Shown piece after piece: positions 6,265 to 12,679 of a stretch of DNA of 12,679 nucleotides. The DNA comes from Acidobacteriota bacterium (lineage in GTDB: Bacteria > Acidobacteriota > Terriglobia > Bryobacterales > Bryobacteraceae), in contig JAPKYY010000118.1 of the NCBI GenBank assembly GCA_026394095.1, positions 1-12,679 of the forward strand. The letters are read 5' to 3'. A program made the translations under genes and the position numbers. The notes below the pieces were generated by a model, which saw nothing but the letters and a program-made list of their open reading frames with translations, was not told the DNA's origin and did no database searches. Position 1 is the stretch's first letter. Every line of letters begins with the position of its first letter.

Positions 6265-7628
6265 AGCATATACAGATTCTGGTAGTGGACGACGAGCAGG
6301 GGATTCAGGAGTCGCTGCGCGGCGTGCTTGAGGACGAAGGTTTTAGCGTACATGCGGTGGGGCGGGGCGAAGACGCGCTGGCCGAATTGCAGAAGCGCAG
6401 CTATGAAGTGGTGTTGCTGGATGTCTGGCTGCCAGGAATTGATGGGCTGGAGACGCTGGAGCGGATTCAGAAGATGCCTCTGGCCGAGCGACCGAATGTG
6501 GTGATGATTAGCGGGCATGGCAATATCGAAACGGCCGTGAAGGCGACGAAGATGGGGGCCTTTGATTTTCTCGAAAAGCCGCTGACGATCGAGAAGGTTA
6601 CGGTTACGATTCAGAATGCGCTGAAGCAGCGCAAGCTTGAAGTTGAGGTGGAACGGCTGAAGGGGGCTAGTGGTGAGGAGCGGCGGATTCTGGGCGAGAG
6701 TGTGCCGTTGCGGGCGTTGCGGCAGCAGCTCGAGTTGATGGCGAAGACCAACGGGCGGGTGTTGATTTATGGGGAGAGCGGGAGCGGCAAGGAGCTTGTG
6801 GCGCATGCGATTCATCGCTATTCGCCACGGACGCAGGGGCCTTTTGTTGAGGTGAACTGTGCGGCGATTCCTGAGGATCTGATCGAGAGCGAATTGTTTG
6901 GGCATCGCAAGGGGAGCTTTGCGGGAGCGGCGGATGACAAGATCGGCAAGTTTGAGAAGGCCGATGGCGGCACTTTGTTTTTGGACGAAGTGGGTGATAT
7001 GAGTTTGAAGACGCAGGCAAAGGTGCTGCGTGTGCTCGACGAGGGGCGCTTTGAGCCTCTGGGGGCGGAGGAAAGCATTCGCTCTGATGTGCGGGTGATT
7101 GCGGCTACGAACAAGAATCTTGAGGACGAGATTGAGCGCGGGAATTTTCGCGAGGATTTGTTTTACCGGTTGAATGTGATTCCGTTTCATGTGCCGCCGC
7201 TCAGGGAGCGGGTGGAGGACATTCGCCTGCTGGCGGATCATTTTCTGCATGAGTTTACGACCGGCTATGGGCGTAAGGCCAAGGAGTTGACGCCGGAAGC
7301 TTATCGCGTACTTGATGAATACACATGGCCCGGGAATGTGCGGGAGCTAAAGAACCTGATGGAGCGGATCGTGATCATGAATCCGCAGACCCGGGTGGAG
7401 GCGCGGCAGATTCCGCTGAATGCGACCAAGCGCAATGTGATGGAGCGGCCGCAGGAGAGGTTTGGGAGTTTGCAGGAAGTGCGTGAGGCGGCCGAGCGTG
7501 ATTACATCTTCAAGAAGCTGGACGAGACGGGTGGGAATGTGACGAAGACGGCGGAATTGCTGGGGCTTGAGCGGAGCCATCTCTACCGGAAGATGAAGGC
7601 GCTTGGGATTGGGCCTAAGGAGGCATGA
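6261..7628 (+). CDS. ntrX: NtrX-type sigma-54-family response regulator with atypical GAFTGA loop
   Basis: 455 residues. The receiver domain spans about 4-118 with acidic pocket DDE (10-12) and phospho-acceptor Asp54 (LLDVWLPGIDG). The AAA+ domain has Walker A GESGSGKE (171-178) and Walker B LFLDEVGDM (Asp242, Glu243). A Fis-type HTH closes the protein (GGNVTKTAELLGLERSHLY). The loop that contacts sigma-54, normally GAFTGA, reads GSFAGA (218-223), changing two positions including the central Thr. The TTG start at 6261 is chosen because GGAGG (6249-6253) sits 7 bases upstream and the protein begins directly at the receiver's first strand (KHIQILVVDDE). It overlaps the ntrY stop by 4 bases, confirming a cognate pair. 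A missing loop Thr suggests poor or no sigma-54 activation, as reported for some NtrC/NtrX relatives that act with sigma-70 or as repressors. The gene overlaps the downstream GNAT gene through ATGA. Confidence 0.92.
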   Translation: MKHIQILVVDDEQGIQESLRGVLEDEGFSVHAVGRGEDALAELQKRSYEVVLLDVWLPGIDGLETLERIQKMPLAERPNVVMISGHGNIETAVKATKMGAFDFLEKPLTIEKVTVTIQNALKQRKLEVEVERLKGASGEERRILGESVPLRALRQQLELMAKTNGRVLIYGESGSGKELVAHAIHRYSPRTQGPFVEVNCAAIPEDLIESELFGHRKGSFAGAADDKIGKFEKADGGTLFLDEVGDMSLKTQAKVLRVLDEGRFEPLGAEESIRSDVRVIAATNKNLEDEIERGNFREDLFYRLNVIPFHVPPLRERVEDIRLLADHFLHEFTTGYGRKAKELTPEAYRVLDEYTWPGNVRELKNLMERIVIMNPQTRVEARQIPLNATKRNVMERPQERFGSLQEVREAAERDYIFKKLDETGGNVTKTAELLGLERSHLYRKMKALGIGPKEA

Positions 7629-8350
7629 CGAATTTTGAGCCGTGTGCGGCTGAGGTGATGCGGCGGTTTGCACGGGCCTCGGGTGGTGAGATGATTGAGG
7701 TTGGCGGTGGGGTGGCGGGTTTTGTGGAGTCCGATTCGCCGGTTAACGCAGTGAAGGGAATGGATGGAGTGGTGGGGCGGGCCGAGTTGGACCGTATCGT
7801 CGAGTTCTACTTTGATCGCCAGAAGGATGCAGTGGTGGAGTTGGCTCCCTGGGTGGAGGCCGAATGTCTGGGGGATCTTGTGGCGTTGGGTTTTGAGCGG
7901 GTGGCAGTTGAAGACCTGATGGCGCGGCGGAGTGAGGATCTTGGAGAGAAGTTTGATGTGGTGATGGACGTGGATGCTTGTGCCCGAGTGCTGTGCTTGT
8001 CGTTCTTTGGGGAGATCAACGAGACTGGCATGGCGATTGGCCGGATGGCCTTTGGGGGTGAAGGAATGGTTAGCGTGGGGCACTGGGAGGAGGGTGAACT
8101 GGTAGCGGCCGGGCAGATGGTGTATCTCGCGGGGGCGGGTTTATTGGCTGGAGACGGAACGATTGAGGCGTGGCGGGGGCGGGGGTTGCAGCAGAAGTTG
8201 ATTCTTGCGCGAGTGCAACGGGCCTTTGACGATGGGGTGGAGTGGGTGCATTGCGAGGTGCAACAGGGGAGTGGATCGCAGCGGAACTACGCAAGGTGCG
8301 GGTTTTCTACGGTTTATGCCCGAGTGCATTATCTAAAGCGCTTTCAATAA
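7625..8350 (+). CDS. GNAT-family N-acetyltransferase
   Basis: 241 residues ending in a GNAT domain. The acetyl-CoA pyrophosphate-binding motif is RGRGLQQKL (residues 184-192), followed by the helix ILARVQRAFDDG. The late signature is SQRNYARCGFSTVYARVHY, where the Asn and Gly-Phe of the family's fourth motif are conserved. The N-terminal half (FVESDSPVNAVKGMDGVVGRAELDRIVEFY) looks like a divergent GNAT-like lobe, so this may be a double-GNAT arrangement. The start ATG 7625 overlaps the ntrX stop (ATGA) behind a strong AAGGAGG (7617-7623), though only one base separates them. An in-frame ATG at 7658 behind GAGGTG is an alternative. The substrate is unknown. It is the last gene of the tightly packed run; a 34-base gap with no recognisable terminator separates it from the next gene. 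Confidence 0.85.
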   Translation: MTNFEPCAAEVMRRFARASGGEMIEVGGGVAGFVESDSPVNAVKGMDGVVGRAELDRIVEFYFDRQKDAVVELAPWVEAECLGDLVALGFERVAVEDLMARRSEDLGEKFDVVMDVDACARVLCLSFFGEINETGMAIGRMAFGGEGMVSVGHWEEGELVAAGQMVYLAGAGLLAGDGTIEAWRGRGLQQKLILARVQRAFDDGVEWVHCEVQQGSGSQRNYARCGFSTVYARVHYLKRFQ

Positions 8351-8384
8351 GATTTGAACCTATCCACGGGCTTTTGCCGCGTAT

Positions 8385-10109
8385 ATGATGAAGCCTATGA
8401 GTAGATATCTTTTGTACGCAGTTTTAGCAGCGGCGGCGAGTACTTCGCTGTTTGCACAACCAGTGGTGAATGACGGGGGAATCTTGAATGCAGCGAGCTA
8501 CATGAGCTCGAAGCTTCCTGGTGGCGCCATCGCGCAGGGTTCAATTTTTGTGGTGTTTGGGGCGAGGATGGGTCCGGCAGCGATTGCGCTTGCAGGTTTT
8601 CCCTTGCCTTCTAACCTGGGGGGGACCAGTGTCAGGGTGAGCAGTGGCGGACAGAATCTGGACTGCCCGTTGGTTTACTCGTTGGCAGGGCAGCTGGCAG
8701 CGATTTTGCCTTCAAATACGCCTGTTGGGAATGCGACCTTGACGGTTTCTTTTGGTGGGCAGACGAGCGCACCCCGGAGCTTTCGGGTGGTTGCGAGTTC
8801 CTTTGGCACCTTCAGCCTGAATCAGGCTGGCAGCGGGCCGGGCGTGATTACGAATTTTGAATCGGCAACCTCACAGCCTGTGAATACTGCTTTGCGTGCA
8901 GCACGGCCGGGGCAGACGCTGATTCTGTATGGAACGGGCCTGGGTCCGCTGCCTGCTGGAACGCCTGATAATGGCGCTGCACCTGCAGTAGCGATCGGCC
9001 AGGCAAACGTGGAGCTTTATGTCGGTGGACGCAGGGCAGCTGTCGCTTATGCGGGCCGCGCGCCGGGCTTTGCGGGTCTCGACCAGATCAACTTTGTGGT
9101 ACCTACTGGGGCTTTGGGTTGTTCGATTCCGGTTGGCATCAAGATTGGAAATCTGGTTAGCAACTATACTTCGATCGCAATCGCGCCCAACGGCGGAACC
9201 TGTGAGGATCCCCTGGGGCTATCGAGTTCGCAGTTGGATCGCATCACAAATGGTGGGACGGTGAAGCTTGGATCGATTGGACTTTCCAGAGCAGATCTGG
9301 AAATCACGATTCCCTTCCTTGGCACTCAGTCGGTTAAGACAGACACAGGTGTAGCCACGTTTTTTGAGTATTCAGCTCAGACCATCAATAGCGGGGCGCA
9401 ACTTGGGGTATCTGGTGTTTCCAGCATTGGAACCTGCTACGTCTTTGTGGGAACCAGTAACCGCTTGACTCCTGTGGATCCGATTCAGCCGCGCGGCCTG
9501 AACGCAGGAGCATTGATCAACGTAAACGGGCCAAAGGGTGCGAAATCGTTGAAGCAAACTACTCCGAACCTGATTGGCACCTATAGCGAGTCGTTTTCGA
9601 CTGGAGGAATCGCGATCCCCGGAGCCCCTGGTGGTGGCGATCCTGATGGATACCTTGTTGCGGGCAACTATACCTTCAACAATGGTGGGGGCGGACCGGA
9701 TGTCGGTGCCTTTACGGCCAACTTCACCTTACCAGCCAATGTGAACTGGACGAATCGGGCGAGCACCAGCAACGTGAATCGAGCACAAGGGCTCGACGTA
9801 AACTGGACTGGCGGTGATCCCAACGGCTATGTTCAGATCTATGGCTACTCGCTGAGCGAAGTTTCAGAAAACGCTGTTACTGGATTCTTCAGCTGCCTGG
9901 AGAGAGCGAGTGTGGGTACGTTTAATGTGCCAGCCGCAATTCTTCTGGCACTGCCTCCTTCGCCGAGTGGTGGAGCAAACAACCTGGTTCCAACGGGAAT
10001 TCTGGGTGTAGGTGGTGTGAGCTCACCACGAACATTCTCAGCTCCTGGAATTGATACTGGCGTGATCGTTTCGTCGTCAGTTGTTGCGAAGTCAGTGAAT
10101 TATCAGTAA
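8385..10109 (+). CDS. Secreted TIGR03437 (Solibacter-type) domain protein
   Basis: 574 residues with a Sec signal peptide (SRYLLYAVLAAAASTSLFAQ). The mature start VVNDGGILNAASY opens the beta-rich repeat typical of TIGR03437, including FVVFGARMGPA, an ILYGTGLGP turn, VELYVGGRRAAVAYAG and the closing GLDQINFVVP near residue 240. Usually this domain sits at the C-terminus of large secreted Acidobacteria proteins; here it is N-terminal. It is followed by about 300 residues rich in Gly, Asn, Ser and Thr (WTGGDPNGYVQIYGYS, FFSCLERASVG), which look like an extracellular beta-sandwich. No catalytic motif is recognised. Starts ATG 8385, its neighbour 8388, or ATG 8397 (MSRYLLY) are all possible; none has a convincing Shine-Dalgarno. 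Function unknown; surface adhesion or polymer binding is a guess. It is followed by a strong terminator. Confidence 0.85.
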   Translation: MMKPMSRYLLYAVLAAAASTSLFAQPVVNDGGILNAASYMSSKLPGGAIAQGSIFVVFGARMGPAAIALAGFPLPSNLGGTSVRVSSGGQNLDCPLVYSLAGQLAAILPSNTPVGNATLTVSFGGQTSAPRSFRVVASSFGTFSLNQAGSGPGVITNFESATSQPVNTALRAARPGQTLILYGTGLGPLPAGTPDNGAAPAVAIGQANVELYVGGRRAAVAYAGRAPGFAGLDQINFVVPTGALGCSIPVGIKIGNLVSNYTSIAIAPNGGTCEDPLGLSSSQLDRITNGGTVKLGSIGLSRADLEITIPFLGTQSVKTDTGVATFFEYSAQTINSGAQLGVSGVSSIGTCYVFVGTSNRLTPVDPIQPRGLNAGALINVNGPKGAKSLKQTTPNLIGTYSESFSTGGIAIPGAPGGGDPDGYLVAGNYTFNNGGGGPDVGAFTANFTLPANVNWTNRASTSNVNRAQGLDVNWTGGDPNGYVQIYGYSLSEVSENAVTGFFSCLERASVGTFNVPAAILLALPPSPSGGANNLVPTGILGVGGVSSPRTFSAPGIDTGVIVSSSVVAKSVNYQ

Positions 10110-10134
10110 AGAGCCTTACACCAGCTAAACTAGA

Positions 10135-10177
10135 GGGAGGGCGGCCTGTAGCTCAGGCCGCCCTCCTCTTGTTTTTT
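10135..10177 (+). terminator. Rho-independent terminator after the TIGR03437 gene, abutting nuoM
   Basis: A 13-bp GC-rich stem (10136-10148 paired with 10154-10166, arms reading GGAGGGCGGCCTG and its complement) closes a five-base loop. After TCTTG comes a six-T tract at 10172-10177. It lies 25 bases past the stop of the upstream gene, so it fits as that gene's terminator. The T-tract ends exactly at the ATG of nuoM (10178). Confidence 0.85.
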
Positions 10178-11677
10178 ATGGCCGATAATCTCACCTTGAT
10201 CCTTTTCTTCCCGATGCTGGGTGGGCTCATCCTCACTTTGCTGCCTGGGTCGAAGCCTGTTCTGATCAAGTTCTGGGCGAATCTGGTGCTGGGGCTGAGC
10301 GCGCTCTGGACGATTGGCCTGATGGGCTTTTTCGATTCCAGTAAGGATTTGCAGTTTGTACAACGCCTGCCCTGGATCCCGTCGATTGGGGCGGAGTTCT
10401 TTCTGGGCGTGGATGGGTATTCGATGCTGCTGGTCGCAATGACTGGTGGGGTTGGGTTTCTGGCGTGCCTGGCAAGCTGGAATGCGATCGAGGAGCGGCT
10501 GAAGGAATTCTACGTTTCGCTGCTGATCCTGCAGACTTGCGTCACCGGTGTGTTTTTGTCAGTCGATGCGCTTTTGTTCTTTGTTTTCTTTGAGGCATCG
10601 CTGATTCCGATGTTCTTTCTGATTGCGATCTGGGGTGGCGAGAAGCGGCGTGCGGCGGCGATGAAGTTTCTGATTTATACCGTTGCAGGCAGCATGTTGC
10701 TGCTGCTTGGTTTGTTGCTGCTCTACTTTGAGCACTGGCGCCAGACGGGCTTCTTCAGCTTCAGCATGCCCGCGCTTTGGGCTACCAGGCCGGAGGGCGA
10801 TCTTGGGCTTTGGATCTTCTGGCTGATGTTTGCCGGATTTGCCGTGAAGGTGCCGATGGCGCCTTTTCACACCTGGTTGCCGGATGCGCATACCGAAGCG
10901 CCGACGGCGGGTAGCGTTTATCTGGCCAGCGTGATGTTGAAGATGGGCACTTACGGCTTCTTGCGCCTGGTGCTGCCTGGTGTGCCTGAATCTGTGAAGC
11001 AGGCCAACGTGTTGTGGTGGATGAGTATTCTCGCGCTGATCGCGATTGTTTACGGGGCGCTGGTTTGCCTGAAACAGAAAGACTGGAAGCGGCTGATTGC
11101 GTATTCGAGCGTCAGCCACATGGGCTTCTGCATGTTGGGGATCTTCTCGCTCAACCCGGCGGGGATTTCCGGCAGCATGTTGCAGCAGATCAACCACGGG
11201 ATCTCGACCGGGCTGTTGTTTCTTTTGGTGGGTTTGATGTACGAGCGGCGGCATACGCGTGAGATTTCTGAGTATGGCGGCCTATTCGGGCCGATGCCCG
11301 CGTTCTCGATTGTGTTTCTGCTGGCAGCGGTGAGTTCGATGGGATTGCCTCCGCTCAATGGCTTTGTGGGTGAGGTGCGGATCCTGACCGGTGCCTTTGA
11401 GATGAGCGTTTATTGGGCATTGTGGGCCGGTTTGGGCGTGGTGCTGACAGTGGCCTACCTGTTGTGGTGCTATCAAAGAGTGTCACTAGGCGAAACTAAG
11501 GCGAAGAATATTGGATTACCCGATTTGAGCTTGCGTGAGTGGGCGGTGGTGTTGCCGCTGCTGATCGCGGCGGTCGGGATCGGGATTTATCCCCAGCCGG
11601 CATTCGAGATGCTCGACCGGCCGGTGAAGCAAATTATTGAGAAAGTGAGGCCGAATTATTATGCTCAAACAAATTAG
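10178..11677 (+). CDS. nuoM: NADH-quinone oxidoreductase subunit M (complex I, proton-pumping antiporter-like subunit)
   Basis: 499 residues, a polytopic inner-membrane protein of NuoM type (about 14 membrane segments expected from the family). Key charged residues in membrane helices are present: Glu139 ([18 protein letters not shown]), Lys224 ([20 protein letters not shown]) and Lys255 ([11 protein letters not shown]). These are the equivalents of the essential E. coli Glu144, Lys234 and Lys265. The N-terminus [16 protein letters not shown] matches the family, so ATG 10178 is preferred to an in-frame TTG at 10169 that adds FF inside the terminator tail. No Shine-Dalgarno precedes it, because the six T's of the terminator sit there. 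Complex I genes normally run nuoA to nuoN together; here nuoM has no nuoL before it and no nuoN after it, only uvrA, whose start overlaps its end by 17 bases. Either the operon is scattered or this is an extra copy. Confidence 0.92.
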   Translation: MADNLTLILFFPMLGGLILTLLPGSKPVLIKFWANLVLGLSALWTIGLMGFFDSSKDLQFVQRLPWIPSIGAEFFLGVDGYSMLLVAMTGGVGFLACLASWNAIEERLKEFYVSLLILQTCVTGVFLSVDALLFFVFFEASLIPMFFLIAIWGGEKRRAAAMKFLIYTVAGSMLLLLGLLLLYFEHWRQTGFFSFSMPALWATRPEGDLGLWIFWLMFAGFAVKVPMAPFHTWLPDAHTEAPTAGSVYLASVMLKMGTYGFLRLVLPGVPESVKQANVLWWMSILALIAIVYGALVCLKQKDWKRLIAYSSVSHMGFCMLGIFSLNPAGISGSMLQQINHGISTGLLFLLVGLMYERRHTREISEYGGLFGPMPAFSIVFLLAAVSSMGLPPLNGFVGEVRILTGAFEMSVYWALWAGLGVVLTVAYLLWCYQRVSLGETKAKNIGLPDLSLREWAVVLPLLIAAVGIGIYPQPAFEMLDRPVKQIIEKVRPNYYAQTN

Positions 11678-12679
11678 CGTTCATGGAGCGCGGCAGCACA
11701 ATCTCAAGAGCATTGATGTCGAGATTCCTCGCAACTCGTTGACTGTCATTACGGGCTTGAGCGGGAGCGGGAAGTCGTCGCTTGCCTTCGATACGATTTA
11801 TGCCGAAGGGCAGCGGCGTTATGTGGAAACACTTTCGCCCTATGCGCGGCAATTTCTCGATCAGATGGAGCGGCCGGAAGTCGATTCGATTGAAGGCTTG
11901 AGCCCGGCGATCTCGATCGAACAGAAGACCACCTCACGAAGCCCGCGCTCGACCGTGGGTACGATCACTGAGATCTACGATTATGTGCGTCTGCTCTATG
12001 TATAAGAAAGAGCTTGAGAAGTTTCATCGGCAGGGCTTTGTGAAGGCCCGCGTGGACGGGGTGATGCGGAATCTTGAGGACGAGATTGTGCTCGACAAAC
12101 GCAAGAACCACACGATTGAAGTGGTTGTCGATCGCCTTGTTTTGAAGCCTGATATTGGGAAACGGCTGGAAGCTTCGATTGAAACGGCGACCAAGCTGGC
12201 TGAGGGTTTGGTGCTGGTAAGTATTTTAGGCGAAGGTACGGCGGAGCCGGAAGAGCGGCTCTACTCGCAGAAGATGGCTTGCCCGGATTGTGGGACGAGT
12301 GTGCCGGTGCTTGAGCCCCGCAGCTTCAGCTTCAACAGCCCTTATGGAGCTTGCCCGGAGTGCAACGGGCTGGGCAGCATGTGGAGTTTTGACGCGGACA
12401 AGGTGATTGTGGATGCGACGCGGCCGCTTTTTGATGGTGGGCTTGGGCCGGGGGCGACTTCAAACTATGTAGGCCAGCGCGTTACCGACGGGGCCTGGAA
12501 GAACAACATTGATCTGGCAAAGCCCTGGGATGCCCTGACTGACGGGCAGCGCGAGATTCTGATGAATGGCAAGGGGCCATTCCCGGGAATCCTCAAGCTG
12601 CTGAGCGATAACCTGGAGAGCGCTACAGATACGTACCGCGAGTACCTGAGCGACTTTATGACCTCGCAGGATTGCCCGA
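11661..12679 (+). pseudogene. uvrA: uvrA (excinuclease ABC subunit A), N-terminal part, interrupted by an apparent internal deletion and cut by the window end
   Basis: From ATG 11661 the protein reads as classic Uvr[21 protein letters not shown], Walker [35 protein letters not shown], the [16 protein letters not shown] signature and [21 protein letters not shown] at 12003-12005 then stops this frame. Another frame, open from 11998 to the window end without a stop, continues with [38 protein letters not shown] and the zinc finger CPDCG...CPECNGLG. Compared with recalled E. coli UvrA, about 49 residues are missing between the two parts, the stretch normally starting ARVG and ending RKGE. The frame change fits loss of 2 mod 3 bases, about 146. 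Missing residues lie where the UvrB-binding region begins. UvrA is the damage-recognition ATPase of nucleotide excision repair. The start overlaps nuoM by 17 bases behind a distant GAGG (11647-11650). Real lesion or assembly collapse cannot be told from sequence alone. Confidence 0.82.

Noticed and set aside
6168..7250. 360-residue open frame on the minus strand opposite ntrX
   Set aside because: It is antisense to a fully convincing NtrX gene, is rich in His/Pro/Arg/Gln with no recognisable domain, and arises from the GC-rich codon bias of the sense gene.
8354..8389. Possible sigma-70 promoter (TTGAAC and TATGAT) before the TIGR03437 gene
   Set aside because: The hexamers are 24 bases apart and the -10 would overlap the start codon.
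11998..12679. Second uvrA frame as an independent gene starting at ATG 11998
   Set aside because: No ribosome-binding site precedes it, and its sequence is the direct continuation of UvrA, so it is a fragment of the same gene.

Overview
The window looks like a chromosomal segment from an acidobacterium, most likely the Solibacter/Bryobacter group (order Bryobacterales). Two lineage-typical secreted families support this. One is a von Willebrand factor A-type protein with the architecture of the 'VWFA-related Acidobacterial domain' family (TIGR03436). The other begins its mature part with the 'GGILNAASY' block of the Solibacter-type TIGR03437 domain. The DNA is GC-rich and densely coded. No CRISPR array, tRNA, rRNA, transposase or integrase was seen, and no gene-free stretch exceeds about 60 bases.

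Layout. On the minus strand (15-931) lies the VWA protein gene, split by a -1 frameshift at a six-base A/T run. Divergent from it, on the plus strand, is a small HicB-like antitoxin gene (1015-1236) without a recognisable HicA toxin. From 1297 to 8350 seven tightly packed or overlapping plus-strand genes look like one operon. They encode a secreted SGNH/GDSL hydrolase, an acyl carrier protein of D-alanyl-carrier (DltC) flavour, a FabH-like ketoacyl-ACP synthase III whose active-site Cys is replaced by Ser, a small cupin, an NtrY-type sensor kinase, an NtrX-type response regulator with a degenerate GAFTGA loop, and a GNAT acetyltransferase. Then come the TIGR03437 secreted protein (8385-10109), a strong intrinsic terminator whose T-tract abuts the next start codon, a lone nuoM (complex I proton-pumping subunit), and uvrA overlapping nuoM by 17 bases. 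The uvrA reading frame is broken by an apparent internal deletion of about 146 bases and runs off the window.

How the genes may work together. The first four operon genes suggest an acyl-transfer module. An acyl group carried on the small ACP would be handled by the Ser-type KAS III as an acyltransferase rather than a Claisen condensing enzyme, and the exported SGNH protein would act on an acylated envelope or extracellular substrate. The division of labour recalls DltC/DltD, but no MBOAT protein or adenylating ligase is visible here. NtrYX follows immediately and may be co-transcribed, so an envelope or redox/nitrogen signal might be linked to the module. This is inference from gene order and motifs. 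The most interesting points are the Ser-for-Cys KAS III in its ACP/SGNH context, the terminator against nuoM, and the two broken genes (VWA, uvrA), which need read-level confirmation.
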